A DNA stretch of 64,000 nt. It comes from Roseobacter insulae. GTDB taxonomy: Bacteria; Pseudomonadota; Alphaproteobacteria; Rhodobacterales; Rhodobacteraceae. The stretch lies in assembly GCF_019375555.1 (NCBI RefSeq), contig NZ_JAHXDN010000002.1, forward strand, positions 868,001 through 932,000, in the 5' to 3' direction. The notes under the pieces were generated by a model that saw only the letters and a list, made by a program, of their open reading frames with translations, did no database searches and was not told the origin of the DNA. Of the stretch, positions 29,031-39,127 are shown piece by piece (position 1 is the first letter of the stretch; each line of letters begins with the position of its first letter). A program made the position numbers and the translations under genes.

Positions 29031-31411
29031 CCCGCCTGGGCCTGATCGCCCTGCTGTCACACTGGCGGCGCAACCCGTGGCAGCTGTTGACCCTGATTGC
29101 CGGGCTGGCGCTTGCCACTGCCTTGTGGTGCGGTGTGCAGGCGATCAATGCCGAGGCGCGCGCAAGCTACGATAAGGCGGCAGACGTGTTGGCATCGGGC
29201 GCTTTCAATGCAATGCGCAAGGCCGACGGATCGGCGTTTTCCACGCAGGATTACGTTGCCTTGCGCCGCATGGGATGGCAGGTCAGCCCGGTCATCGAAG
29301 GCACCATTGAACGTAACGATCACGTGGTGCAGCTTGTCGGCATAGAACCGATGACGCTGCCGCAATCCCTTTTGGAGCGGGAGACCGCTGGCACGGAGGC
29401 GGCGCGCGGCAACGGCACGCTGTTGCAGGCGCGCGCGCTTTTTGTGCATCCGGATGACGCGGCGGCTTTCACAGAGGAAAACGTGACGTTGCACCTGAAT
29501 GCGCAGCGACCCGTCGGCACAGCGCTCGGGGATATCGCCACGGTGCAGGGGCTGTTGCGCAAACCGGATGAAATCACGCGCCTGATCGTGGATACCGTGC
29601 AGCCGATGGGTCTGCCGCCGATACCGGAGACCTACCGGATCGAGAGCGGCGCGGGGCAAACCGATGTGGCGCGGCTGACCCGGAGTTTTCATCTGAACCT
29701 GACCGCATTTGGGCTTTTGTCCTTCGCTGTCGGCATTTTTATCGTCTATGGCGCCGTCGGACTGGCATTCGAGCAGCGTCGCGGGGTGTTCCGGACCCTG
29801 CGCGCGCTGGGGATGCCGGTGCGGCGCCTGATGGTCTTGCTGGCGCTGGAACTTGGTGTCTTCTCGTTGATTGCGGGTGGTCTCGGGGTGGCCCTTGGGT
29901 ACCTGATCGCCGCTGCTCTGCTGCCGGATGTGGCGGCCACGCTGCGCGGTCTCTACGGGGCCGAAATCACCGGTCAGTTGCAGCTGCGCCCGGCATGGTG
30001 GCTGTCGGGCCTGGGCATGGCCTTTGCAGGCACCGGGATTGCGGCGGCGGCGGCCCTGATCAAGCTTGCCCGCCTGCCGCTCTTGTCGTTCAATCACCCG
30101 CGCGCCATGAGCATGCACGCGCTCGCGTCGGGGCGCTGGATGGCGGCGGTGGCCTGCCTGCTTTTCGTGTCGGGGTTTGCGTTTGCCCTTTGGGGAGAAG
30201 GGCTCTTTGCCGGGTTCGCCCTGCTGGCCTGCCTGCTGGTGGGGGCCGCGTTCTGCCTGCCCGCCCTGTTGGCCCTGGCGCTGCAGGCCGCCGGTCGGAT
30301 CAGCCGTGGCGCGCTGGCGGAGTGGTTCTGGGCGGACAGCAGGCAACAGCTGCCCGGGCTGTCCATGGCCCTGATGGCGTTGCTTTTGGCGATGGCGGCC
30401 AATATTGGTGTGTCGACCATGGTATCGAGTTTCCGGCTGACGTTCACCGGGTACCTCGATCAACGCCTGTCGTCAGAGCTTTACCTGCGTCTCGACACGG
30501 CGGACCAGGCGGAAATCGTTACCTCCGATCTGGTCACCCGGGGGGTGACCGTGCTGCCCATCATCTCTGAAGAGATCCGCATTGCCGGACTGCCCGCCGA
30601 GATCTACGGCGTGCGCGACCACGCGACATACCGCGAAAACTGGCCCATTCTGGCGGCCGTGCCGGACGTCTGGGACCAGCTCGCAGCGGACAGGGGCGCG
30701 TTGATCAACGAGCAACTGGCGCGGCGAAATGACCTTGGGCCGGGCGACGCGCTGCCCACCGGTGATCCTGTCCTGGGCGTATACAGCGACTATGGCAACG
30801 CGGCAGGCCAGGTCGTCATTTCCGAGGCCGAGTTCGCCCGCAGGTACCCGCAAAAGCGGGCCGTGCGCTTTGGGCTGCGCGCTGATGATCCAGAGGCTGT
30901 CGCGCAATACCTCCGGGCGACCTACGGGCTGCAGGGGGACGCGCTGATCGATCAGGCGCAACTCAAGGCATTCTCCCTGTCGGTATTCGAACGCACATTT
31001 TCCGTGACGGCGGCGTTGAACCTGCTGACGCTCTCTGTCGCCGGGCTGGCCATTCTCATCAGCCTCTTGACGCTTGCGACCCTGAGGCTGCCGCAGCTTG
31101 CACCCGTCTGGGCGCTTGGCCTGACACGGCGTCACCTTGCGCTGCTGGAACTGCTGCGCGCGCTCTGTCTGGCTGCCATCACCGGGCTTTTTGCGGTGCC
31201 GCTTGGGCTGATGCTGGCATGGGTTCTGCTGGCGGTGGTCAATGTTGAGGCCTTTGGCTGGCGTCTGCCAATGTTCCTCTTCCCGGCAGAATACCTGCAG
31301 CTGGGGATACTGACTCTGTGCGCCGCGCTGCTGGCGGCCCTGTGGCCTGCCATCCGGCTGGCGCGCACGCCGCCGGACAGGTTGTTGAGGGTGTTTAGCA
31401 ATGAACGGTAA
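29027..31411 (+). CDS. FtsX-type ABC permease, fused two-domain form
   Basis: 794 residues from a GTG overlapping the ATPase stop. An N-terminal membrane anchor (about 17-36) and periplasmic domain are followed by three helices (about 225-350), further helices (about 370-470), a second periplasmic domain and a final three-helix FtsX unit (about 660-785). Thus one chain carries two FtsX permease units, as in LolC/E-like or AttF+AttG-like transporters fused. Expected to move a lipid or lipoprotein-like substrate away from the inner membrane. Confidence 0.9.
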   Translation: MTRLGLIALLSHWRRNPWQLLTLIAGLALATALWCGVQAINAEARASYDKAADVLASGAFNAMRKADGSAFSTQDYVALRRMGWQVSPVIEGTIERNDHVVQLVGIEPMTLPQSLLERETAGTEAARGNGTLLQARALFVHPDDAAAFTEENVTLHLNAQRPVGTALGDIATVQGLLRKPDEITRLIVDTVQPMGLPPIPETYRIESGAGQTDVARLTRSFHLNLTAFGLLSFAVGIFIVYGAVGLAFEQRRGVFRTLRALGMPVRRLMVLLALELGVFSLIAGGLGVALGYLIAAALLPDVAATLRGLYGAEITGQLQLRPAWWLSGLGMAFAGTGIAAAAALIKLARLPLLSFNHPRAMSMHALASGRWMAAVACLLFVSGFAFALWGEGLFAGFALLACLLVGAAFCLPALLALALQAAGRISRGALAEWFWADSRQQLPGLSMALMALLLAMAANIGVSTMVSSFRLTFTGYLDQRLSSELYLRLDTADQAEIVTSDLVTRGVTVLPIISEEIRIAGLPAEIYGVRDHATYRENWPILAAVPDVWDQLAADRGALINEQLARRNDLGPGDALPTGDPVLGVYSDYGNAAGQVVISEAEFARRYPQKRAVRFGLRADDPEAVAQYLRATYGLQGDALIDQAQLKAFSLSVFERTFSVTAALNLLTLSVAGLAILISLLTLATLRLPQLAPVWALGLTRRHLALLELLRALCLAAITGLFAVPLGLMLAWVLLAVVNVEAFGWRLPMFLFPAEYLQLGILTLCAALLAALWPAIRLARTPPDRLLRVFSNER

Positions 31412-32450
31412 CCCGCTGGTTCTGATTGTTTTTCTGTGGATGTCGCTGGCCTGTTCGGCGTTTGCGCAGGGGTTTGCGGGTCTTGGCAGCGATGCGGAAG
31501 GCTTCGCTGTTCCGCACCGGGGTTACGCGTTTGACTTTCCCGCCGATCATGGCGCGCATCCGGCGTATCGCATCGAATGGTGGTACGTCACCGCGAACCT
31601 GCAGGATGCCGAAGGCACGCCCTACGGCCTGCAGTGGACGTTGTTCCGAAGTGCCCTTGCGCCCGAGGACACATCGGACTGGGACAGCCCGCAGCTTTGG
31701 CTGGGGCATGCGGCCGTCACCACGCCAACTCATCATCACGTCGCGGAACGGCGGGCACGGGGCGGGATCGGGCAGGCGGGCGTGACCGCGTCGCCTTTTG
31801 AAGCCTGGATCGATGACTGGCAGATGGCAGGGGCCGACATGGAGGCCGTGAGCCTGCGCGCGGCCGGGCCGACCTTTTCGTATGACATGGCTTTGACGGC
31901 ACAGGGGCCCTTGGTGTTCCATGGCGAAGATGGCTTTTCGCAGAAATCAGCCTCTGGCCGGGCAAGCTATTACTACTCGCAGCCATTCTTTGACATCGCC
32001 GGCACGTTGAAACTGCCCGACGGCGAGATCGACGTCACCGGCCAGGCCTGGATGGACCGGGAATGGGCGTCGCAACCGCTGGGCGCGTCGCAGGTCAGTT
32101 GGGACTGGTTCTCCATGTCATTCGATGACGGTGCCAAGCTGATGGGGTTCACGCTGCGCGACACCGAGGGTGATGATTATACCGCGGCCACATGGATCAG
32201 CCCGCAGGGCGAGGCCACAGCGTTTCCGGACGGCGCATTCAGCGCCCTGCCAATGGCCAAGAGCGCTGTCGCGGGGCGAATGATCCCCACGACGTGGCGG
32301 GCAATGCTGCCGCAAAAGGGTGTAAATGTCACAATCCGGGCCCTGAACCCGCAGGCGTGGATGGCGACTTCCATCCCCTATTGGGAAGGCCCAGTGACGA
32401 TCAGCGGCAGCCATTCGGGCCGGGGGTATCTGGAGATGACCGGGTATTGA
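31401..32450 (+). CDS. Secreted lipocalin-like CrtC/AttH-family protein
   Basis: 349 residues. A signal peptide (about 1-23, ...CSAFAQ) is followed by two lipocalin-like halves. RIEWWYVTANL, W-T-L-F-R, and Q-A-W-M-D-R-E-W are hallmarks of the carotenoid 1,2-hydratase/AttH fold family. It overlaps the permease end by 11 bases. Family knowledge: the AttEFGH system in rhizobia couples an ABC exporter with such a protein, which probably receives a hydrophobic cargo in the periplasm. Cargo unknown. Confidence 0.88.
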   Translation: MNGNPLVLIVFLWMSLACSAFAQGFAGLGSDAEGFAVPHRGYAFDFPADHGAHPAYRIEWWYVTANLQDAEGTPYGLQWTLFRSALAPEDTSDWDSPQLWLGHAAVTTPTHHHVAERRARGGIGQAGVTASPFEAWIDDWQMAGADMEAVSLRAAGPTFSYDMALTAQGPLVFHGEDGFSQKSASGRASYYYSQPFFDIAGTLKLPDGEIDVTGQAWMDREWASQPLGASQVSWDWFSMSFDDGAKLMGFTLRDTEGDDYTAATWISPQGEATAFPDGAFSALPMAKSAVAGRMIPTTWRAMLPQKGVNVTIRALNPQAWMATSIPYWEGPVTISGSHSGRGYLEMTGY

Positions 32451-32554
32451 GCGCGTGGGTGACGTTCGGTTATTCTGCGTACACCCGATGACCGGGTTTT
32501 CGGACGAAAAATACACCTGTAGGCGTGTGATGAACTCGCGCAATGGAGCTTTTT

Positions 32555-34795
32555 ATGTCCCGTATTGGCACAATGACACGACGCGGCTTGCTGATCGGAT
32601 CAGCGGCAATCGCCGGTGGCGTGGCATTTGGCACTTACCGTGTGATGACCCCGCATTCAAACCCTTTGCGCAGGTCGCTGGGGCCGGACGAGGCCAGTTT
32701 CAACCCCTATGTGCGGGTCACGTCGCAGGGTGTTACTCTGATCACGCCCCATGTTGATCTGGGGCAGGGGGCAGCCTCCATGCAGGCCGCGCTGATCGCC
32801 GAGGAAATGGATCTGGAGTTTGGTCAGTTCGAGACCGAGCTCGCCCAACCTGACCCTGCGTATTTCAACACGGCCCTTGCGGATGACGCGGTGCCGTTCA
32901 TGTCCACGGACACCGGAGTTCTGGCCGAAACAACGCGGGAGGCGATGGGCATGATGATGAAGCTTGCCGGGGTTCAGGTCACCGGCGGGTCAACCTCGGT
33001 GCCCGACAGCTTCGACAAGCTGCGGCGGGCGGGGGCTGTTGCCCGTGAAACGCTGAAAGCGGCGGCGGCTGAAATGACCGGTCAACCGGTCCCGGCGCTC
33101 GGCACGCGGGGCGGTACAGTTGTTCTGCCGGATGGCGTGAGCATTCCCTACACCGAGCTCGCGGAAATCGCCGCCACGCTGGATCCGGTGACAGATGTCA
33201 ACCTGCGCAGCCCCGACCAATGGCGCCTGATTGGTCAGCAGATGCAGCGGCTAGATATTGTCGCGAAGTCCACCGGTCGTCAGCCCTACGGTATTGATCT
33301 GCAACTGGACGGCATGGTGTTTGCCGCCGTCAGGTGCAATCCGCGCAAGGGCGGCGGGCTGAAGAGTTTCGAGGCCCAGGCGGCGGCCTCTCTGCGCGGC
33401 GTTCAGCGCATCCTGCGGGTGACCGGCGGGGTGGCGGTGATCGCAGAGAATACCTGGTATGCGATGCAGGCCCTTGATGCGATTGACTATGACTGGGGCG
33501 AAGCGCCTTACCCGGCCGAACAGGCGGACCATTGGGCCGCGGTAGCAGCCGCGTTTTCCCCTGACGCATTGGACAAGGTCTGGCGGGACGACGGGGATGC
33601 GCTTGCGGCACTGAAAAGCGATCCCGACATGTCGGTGACCTACAAAGCACCCTATGTGGCGCATCAACCTCTGGAGCCGCTGAACGCTACCGTGAAAGTC
33701 ACGCAGGACAGGGCGGAGGTCTGGGCATCGCACCAGATGCCTCGGTTCGTTCAGCAGCGCGTGGCAGAGCGGACCGGTCTGCGGCCGGATCAGGTCGTGT
33801 TTCACAATCAGTTTGCCGGGGGCAGTTTCGGGCATCGTCTTGAGTTCGACAATATCGACCGCGCCACCGAAATCGCCATGCAGCTGGAGGGTACGCCGGT
33901 CAAGCTGACCTTCAGCCGCGAAGAAGACTTTGCGCAAGACTACCCGCGCCAGATCGGCATGGCGCGCGCCACGGGTAAGGTGCGCGACGGGCAGGTCACC
34001 GCCCTGAACCTTGAAATCGCCACCCCCTCTGCCGTGCGCAGCCAGATGGGGCGGGTCGGTATGCCTGTTCCGGGGCCTGACACGCAGATCGCTGCGGGCG
34101 CATGGAACATGCCCTATGACATTCCCGATCTGCGCGTCGCGGCCTATGCCGCCCCGGAGTTGGCGCCAACCAGTTCGTGGCGGTCCGTTGGCGCATCGAC
34201 AGCCGGGTTCTTTGCGGAATGCGCGCTGGATGAGCTGATCCTTGCAGCCGGTGCCGATCCGATGACTGAGCGCCTGCGCCTGGTGAACGATCCGGTGGCC
34301 AGGGGCGTGCTGGAGGCCGTGGCCGACATGTCGGACTGGGGCAGCGCCATGCCAGATGGACGGGGGCGGGGCCTTGCCCTCGTCAGCTCTTTCGGCGTCC
34401 CGGTCGCCGAGGTTGTGGAGGTGGCCGAGACCACCGCCGGGATCAGGATCGACACGGTTTTTGTCGCCGCCGACGTGGGGCGGGTCATCGACCCGGACAA
34501 TTTCGAGAACCAGGTACAGGGTGGGGTGATTTGGGCACTGGGCCACGCGATCAATTCAGAGATCACATTTTCTGACGGGCAGGTGGCGCAGGCGAACTAC
34601 TATGATGCCGAAGGGATGCGGTTTTCCCAGACGCCGGAAATCAGGGTGCGCGGCCTTGAGACCGCAGCGAAAATCAGAGGTATCGGCGAACCCCCGGTGC
34701 CACCGGCAGCACCGGCGCTGGCCAATGCTATCTATGCCGCGACCGGGCAGCGCCTGCGCGAGATGCCATTCAACCGATATCTGGATTTTGTCTGA
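32555..34795 (+). CDS. Molybdopterin-binding subunit of a xanthine-dehydrogenase-family hydroxylase (IorB-like)
   Basis: 746 residues from 32555 (GGAG seven bases upstream). A Tat-type leader T-R-R-G-L-L-I-G-S begins at residue 8, so the protein is probably exported folded to the periplasm. The rest is the isoquinoline-oxidoreductase/aldehyde-oxidase large-subunit type, with the C-terminal G711-E712-P-P-V-P-P active-site Glu motif and repeated AldOx-Xan-DH domains. The small 2Fe-2S subunit that normally sits next to this gene is absent from both sides, so the electron route is open. 104 bases after the AttH-like gene. Confidence 0.9.
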   Translation: MSRIGTMTRRGLLIGSAAIAGGVAFGTYRVMTPHSNPLRRSLGPDEASFNPYVRVTSQGVTLITPHVDLGQGAASMQAALIAEEMDLEFGQFETELAQPDPAYFNTALADDAVPFMSTDTGVLAETTREAMGMMMKLAGVQVTGGSTSVPDSFDKLRRAGAVARETLKAAAAEMTGQPVPALGTRGGTVVLPDGVSIPYTELAEIAATLDPVTDVNLRSPDQWRLIGQQMQRLDIVAKSTGRQPYGIDLQLDGMVFAAVRCNPRKGGGLKSFEAQAAASLRGVQRILRVTGGVAVIAENTWYAMQALDAIDYDWGEAPYPAEQADHWAAVAAAFSPDALDKVWRDDGDALAALKSDPDMSVTYKAPYVAHQPLEPLNATVKVTQDRAEVWASHQMPRFVQQRVAERTGLRPDQVVFHNQFAGGSFGHRLEFDNIDRATEIAMQLEGTPVKLTFSREEDFAQDYPRQIGMARATGKVRDGQVTALNLEIATPSAVRSQMGRVGMPVPGPDTQIAAGAWNMPYDIPDLRVAAYAAPELAPTSSWRSVGASTAGFFAECALDELILAAGADPMTERLRLVNDPVARGVLEAVADMSDWGSAMPDGRGRGLALVSSFGVPVAEVVEVAETTAGIRIDTVFVAADVGRVIDPDNFENQVQGGVIWALGHAINSEITFSDGQVAQANYYDAEGMRFSQTPEIRVRGLETAAKIRGIGEPPVPPAAPALANAIYAATGQRLREMPFNRYLDFV

Positions 34796-34830
34796 CGCGT
34801 CAGGCTGACCTGTTGCAGCCCGGCAGATTG

Positions 34831-36045
34831 ATGATATCTCAAACTGCATCACACAACAGCCGCGCAGCAGGCGCGCCACAGGGAAAGGGCCCTCTCTTGG
34901 ATTTTGCCGCTTCAGAAGAACAGATCGCAATTTTCGATATGGCCTATGCCTTTGGGCAGGAGCATATCGCGCCCCATGCGCGCGAATGGGAGACGCAGGG
35001 CACGATCCCCAAGGACCTGTGGCCCAAAGTGGCCGAACTGGGGCTAGGCGGTATCTACGTGTCCGAGGAATACGGCGGGTCCGGGCTCAGCAGGCTGGAC
35101 GCGACCATGGTTTTCGAGGCACTGTCCATGTCCTGCCCGGCAGTGGCGTCGTTCCTGTCGATACACAACATGTGTGGCGGCATGATCGACAAGTTCGGAT
35201 CGGAAGACAGCAAGGCCAAGTGGCTGCCACAGATGTGCACGATGAAGACCGTTTTCTCCTATTGCCTGACCGAACCGGGGTCGGGCTCTGACGCTGCGGC
35301 GTTGCGCACCCGCGCGACGCGGACCAACGAAGGCTACCGTCTGAACGGCACCAAAGCTTTCATTTCCGGAGGCGGCTATTCGGATGCCTACCTGAGCATG
35401 GTGCGCACCGGCGATGAGGGTCCCAAGGGGATCTCGGCAATGGTGATCGAGGACGGGTCGGACGGGCTGTCCTTTGGTGGTCTGGAAAGCAAGATGGGCT
35501 GGCGGGCACAACCGACCGCTCAGGTGCAATTCGACGATTGCGCGGTACCGGCGGACAACCTGATCGGCGAAGAGGGGCGGGGCTTTACCTACGCCATGGC
35601 CGGGTTGGACGGTGGACGACTGAACATCGCGGCTTCGGCCCTGGGGGGCGCGCAGTCGGCCCTCGACGCAGCGCTTGCTTACGCCGGTGATCGCAAGGCT
35701 TTCGGCAAATCCATCAATCAGTTTCAGGCGTTGCAGTTCAAGCTTGCGGATATGGAAGTGAAACTTCAGGCCGCGCGCGTTTTCTTGCGACAGGCCGCGT
35801 GGAAACTGGATCAACAGGCGGTGGATGCGACAAAGTTCTGTGCAATGGCAAAAGTCTTTGTCACCGATGTCGCCTTTGACGTCGCGAATGATGCGCTGCA
35901 GATCCACGGCGGCTATGGCTACCTTTCGGACTACGGTATGGAAAAAATTGTGCGCGACCTGAGGGTTCACCAGATTCTGGAGGGCACGAACGAGATCATG
36001 CGGATGATCGTGTCACGTCAGCTGATCGCTGAGCACAGGGCCTGA
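34831..36045 (+). CDS. Acyl-CoA dehydrogenase (isobutyryl-CoA dehydrogenase-like)
   Basis: 404 residues from 34831; a TTG at 34897 giving an N-terminus M-D-F-A-A-S-E-E-Q is a good alternative because family members begin there and GGGAAAGGG lies before it. FAD enzyme of acyl-CoA beta-oxidation or branched amino-acid catabolism. Visible: FSYCLTEPGSGSDAA (FAD contact), the HGGYGYLSDY segment and I-L-E-G-T-N-E-I-M with the catalytic-type Glu. The pattern resembles ACAD8 (valine pathway). No other valine-pathway genes are next to it. Confidence 0.93.
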   Translation: MISQTASHNSRAAGAPQGKGPLLDFAASEEQIAIFDMAYAFGQEHIAPHAREWETQGTIPKDLWPKVAELGLGGIYVSEEYGGSGLSRLDATMVFEALSMSCPAVASFLSIHNMCGGMIDKFGSEDSKAKWLPQMCTMKTVFSYCLTEPGSGSDAAALRTRATRTNEGYRLNGTKAFISGGGYSDAYLSMVRTGDEGPKGISAMVIEDGSDGLSFGGLESKMGWRAQPTAQVQFDDCAVPADNLIGEEGRGFTYAMAGLDGGRLNIAASALGGAQSALDAALAYAGDRKAFGKSINQFQALQFKLADMEVKLQAARVFLRQAAWKLDQQAVDATKFCAMAKVFVTDVAFDVANDALQIHGGYGYLSDYGMEKIVRDLRVHQILEGTNEIMRMIVSRQLIAEHRA

Positions 36046-36162
36046 CGGACCCTTCGCCGGCTGCCGTTCAGATGCAGGACCAACATGGCCGCAGGGTGGA
36101 AAACGGCGGCCGTTAATGCTCGCTTCATAAGTCTTTGCCATACAAAACAGGCGTTCAGACGC

Positions 36163-36190
36163 ACGGCATTCTGCCGTTCTGATTGTTTTT
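36163..36190 (+). terminator. Candidate terminator before cheB
   Basis: A perfect 6-bp stem (36163-36168 with 36172-36177) and 3-base loop, followed a few bases later by a T-rich run at 36185-36190. It would end the acyl-CoA dehydrogenase transcript ahead of cheB. The spacer between stem and T-run weakens the case. Confidence 0.4.
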
Positions 36191-36205
36191 GTACAGGAAA
36201 TTGTC

Positions 36206-37339
36206 GTGACAGGAATACGCTCTACCGCGACGCCATTCGGAAATCCCGCGCCCAAGAAAGTCCTTGTCGTTGACGATTCCAGGGCAATGCGCGCCTGGAT
36301 ACGGGCCGTGCTCTCTGCAGACCCGCGTCTCGAAGTGGTTGCAGAAGCCAGCAATGCGGTCGAGGCCCGCGACTTTCTGCGCGCTCACAAAGCCGATGTC
36401 GTCACCTTGGATATCGAGATGCCGGGCATGAGCGGTCTGGAATTTCTGACCCGGCTGATGCGCGCGCGGCCAATGCCCGTCGTCATGATGTCCAGTCTGA
36501 CGGCAGCGGGCAGCGATGCCGCTATTCAGGCGCTCTCTCGCGGCGCAATTGACTGCATGGTCAAACCGTCAAAGCGATTTGGCGAGGAATTGACACAGGA
36601 CATCTGCGAGCGCGTGTACCAGGCAGCTTCTACCAGACCGTCCCAACTGCAGCGGCCTGCGCAGCCTGAGCAGACCGCGCAGGACATCATGCAAAACATC
36701 GCCGACAAGGGTGTTCGTCGCCCCTGTCGCCGCGGCGCGATTGTTCTGATCGGAGCCTCGACAGGCGGCGTGGCCGCGTTGGAAACTGTTCTGCCGATGT
36801 TAGATCCTGAGGGGCCTCCGGTGGTTGTCGTACAGCACATGCCTGGCAATTTTCTGCAAAGCTTTTCGGAGAGGTTGAACCGGCAATTGCCCCAGACGGT
36901 TTTTCTGGCGCAGGAAAACAAGGCCCTGCAGCGCGGCGACATCGTCCTCGCTCCGGGAAATGGTCAACATACTGAATTAAAACGGATCAACGGCAGTTGG
37001 TTTTGTCGCTTTTCTGCCAATGAACCCGTGGCCTTGCATTGCCCCTCTGTGGACGTGTTGTTCAGCTCCGCCGAAGCAGAAGCCAAACATGTTTCCGCCG
37101 CATTGCTCACCGGTTTGGGCCGCGATGGCGCTGAAGGCTTGCTCAAGCTCGCCCAGGCGGGGGCCACGACGTTCGGGCAGAACGAGGATTCCTGCGTCGT
37201 TTACGGCATGCCAAAGGCGGCCAAGGCGATCGGTGCGGTGCAACATGAGGTGGGTCTGGACCGGATCGGGCGTGCAATCTGCGACAGCCATTCGGCCAAG
37301 CGGCGGGCCGGCAACCGTGATCAGAGGGCGCGAACCTAA
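36206..37339 (+). CDS. cheB: Chemotaxis response regulator protein-glutamate methylesterase CheB
   Basis: 377 residues from a GTG with AGGAAA upstream. Receiver domain (about 17-130) with the acidic pair V21-V-D-D and phospho-acceptor D69 in V-T-L-D-I-E-M-P-G; methylesterase domain (about 185-365) with the Ser of I-G-A-S-T-G-G, the His of V-Q-H-M-P and the Asp of G-R-D-G. It removes methyl groups from and deamidates chemoreceptors when phosphorylated by CheA. The stop overlaps cheD by one base. It lies on the opposite strand to the rest of the che genes. Confidence 0.97.
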   Translation: MTGIRSTATPFGNPAPKKVLVVDDSRAMRAWIRAVLSADPRLEVVAEASNAVEARDFLRAHKADVVTLDIEMPGMSGLEFLTRLMRARPMPVVMMSSLTAAGSDAAIQALSRGAIDCMVKPSKRFGEELTQDICERVYQAASTRPSQLQRPAQPEQTAQDIMQNIADKGVRRPCRRGAIVLIGASTGGVAALETVLPMLDPEGPPVVVVQHMPGNFLQSFSERLNRQLPQTVFLAQENKALQRGDIVLAPGNGQHTELKRINGSWFCRFSANEPVALHCPSVDVLFSSAEAEAKHVSAALLTGLGRDGAEGLLKLAQAGATTFGQNEDSCVVYGMPKAAKAIGAVQHEVGLDRIGRAICDSHSAKRRAGNRDQRART

Positions 37340-37857
37340 TGTCCGGGCCGTGGGTGCATATCACGCAGGGCGAACATGCAATCGGCACCGATCCGGAGAT
37401 GGTTATAAGCACACTGCTCGGATCATGCGTTTCATGCTGTCTCTGGGATCCTGTCGCGGGCGTAGGTGGGATGAACCATATGCTGCTGACAACAAACACC
37501 GGCGACGCGGGCGTCTGCAATCTTGCTGGCATCAATGCGATGGAAGTGTTGATCAACGACGTTCTGAAGCAGGGTGCGCGCCGAGATCGCCTCCGTGCCA
37601 AAGCCTTTGGCGGCGCACGGATGGTGTCGGGCCTGAGCGACATCGGCAAAAACAATAGTGAATTCATCTTGGCGTTTCTGGAACAGGAAGGCATTTCCTG
37701 TGACGGTCATTCGCTGGGTGGCGAGACTGCGCGGCAGCTTAAGTTCTGGCCAGCGACCGGAAAAGTCATGCAAAAAGTGCGTGGTGACGCGCCGTTGGAA
37801 GCGCTGACACATCTGCCGGAGCTTTCGGCGATCGGTAACGATCTTGAACTCTTTTAA
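37339..37857 (+). CDS. cheD: Chemoreceptor glutamine deamidase CheD
   Basis: 172 residues. The catalytic Cys is C30 in L-L-G-S-C30-V, with the His at H47 (G-G-M-N-H47-M) and the Thr of the triad further on, all in the expected places. CheD deamidates receptor glutamines and can bind phospho-CheY. Coupled to cheB by TAATG. No chemoreceptor gene is in the window. Confidence 0.96.
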   Translation: MSGPWVHITQGEHAIGTDPEMVISTLLGSCVSCCLWDPVAGVGGMNHMLLTTNTGDAGVCNLAGINAMEVLINDVLKQGARRDRLRAKAFGGARMVSGLSDIGKNNSEFILAFLEQEGISCDGHSLGGETARQLKFWPATGKVMQKVRGDAPLEALTHLPELSAIGNDLELF

Positions 37858-38287
37858 CGCCTGTGTTGGCGCAGCGATGCGTTGATATCGTGATAACATC
37901 GCGGCATGCCCCGCTGTCTCGGCAACTTGCCAGATATCCGCCTGGCTCCAACGCTTCGCAACCGCTACAAAAGCTTGACCAAGACCAGCTTTGTTGAACG
38001 TAATGCAGCTTCCCTTTGAACACCCCCGCCCGAGTCGGATTGATTGAACCATCGCGGACCTGGACGGGCACCGATATCGCAAAGCAAAGGCGGCAAGTGC
38101 CAGAGAATGTGCGTTGGTGGCGCGCGACGGCCTCATTTGATCAGGCTGTGTTCAATGATTGACTTTCGCCAGTGCTCTCGGTCGAAACCAAACCGCATTC
38201 AGCTCACTTTCCTGCTGCCAAAGGGTGGAAAGCACAGCAGAACCAAAGTGCCTCACCCGCTGATGCGGTCTACTTTTTCATCGCTTC
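37858..38287. other. 430-base gene-free stretch between cheD and the IS remnant
   Basis: No convincing gene on either strand. A minus-strand open frame runs antisense through cheD into this region but has no family signature. The region may be debris left by rearrangement at the IS site. Confidence 0.5.
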
Positions 38288-39127
38288 TGAGGTGACCAGC
38301 CCCTAGATTTTGTGATGCCTGTCTTGTTCAGTTTCTGCTGTCTGATTTCGAAGTCAACGGGCGGCAGCATGCCGTTGTTCGTATGCTTGCGCTTAGGGTT
38401 GTAGAACGTCTCGATTTGTTCGAAGACGTCTCGTCTGGCGTCTTCCCTTGTTGGATAGGTTCCGCGCCTGATCCGCTCCCGTTTCTGCAACTGAAAGAAG
38501 CTCTCCGCGACGGCGTTGTCAAAACCGTTGCCGCGTCGGCTGATGCTCGGTTCCAGGCTGTGGTTGCGCAGGAAGGATTGCCACTCACGGCTAGTGAATT
38601 AGGACCCCTGATCGGAATGCACCATGACCTTGCCGTCGGGTTTTTGCGGCCAGATGGCCATGAGCACGGCTTGCAGGGTCAGGTCAGTGGTCATGCGTGA
38701 TTGGGCAGACCAACCGACCACGCGGCGCGAGAACAGGTCGATGACCACGCACAGATATATCCAGCCCTCATGTGTCTTTATGTAGGTGATGTCGGTCGCC
38801 CGGATCTGATCGGGCTGAGAGGCCACGAACCGCTGCTCCAACCTGTGCAGCGGTCCCGGCCAACGATGCCAGGCCGGCGACGCGGTCCTCCGAAATCCGC
38901 ACGCCTTGGTCGCGCAGGTCATCCGTCAGCTTGCGGTAGCCATAGACCTTGCCGCTGTTGGCCCAGGCCTGCCGGATCAGCTCGGTCTGACGCAAACCTT
39001 CCTGCGCACGATGGCTTAACAGTTCTTTAAGCCATGCGCAGAAGCCACTGAAATGCACACTGAGCACCCGGCATATGGCCCGGATGCTGAACTCCTCGTG
39101 ATGCGCCCGGATGAAGGCGTACTTCAT
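38278..39127 (-). pseudogene. IS3-family transposase OrfB, broken by deletion/frameshift and a stop codon
   Basis: The integrase-core transposase is in three pieces: residues from MKYAFIRAHHEEFS to about L-A-S-L-A-G-T-A-A-Q (39127 to about 38845); a second frame with A-T-D-I-T-Y-I-K-T-H-E-G-W and the D of V-V-I-D-L-F-S-R-R to H-S-D-Q-G-S (to 38602); then a TAA at 38599-38601 where relatives have CAA (Gln), after which the same frame reads F-T-S-R-E-W-Q-S-F-L and the rest including the third catalytic residue region (N-A-V-A-E-S-F-F). Compared with family members about 25-30 residues are missing at the frame change. The last codons run past the proposed IS end. Confidence 0.85.

Noticed and set aside
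29057-30463. Open frame of 468 codons on the - strand
   Set aside because: Antisense to the FtsX permease, with Gln/Arg-rich composition and no motif.
37432-38136. Leftward open frame of 234 codons beyond cheD
   Set aside because: It overlaps cheD antisense and shows no family signature in its non-overlapping part.
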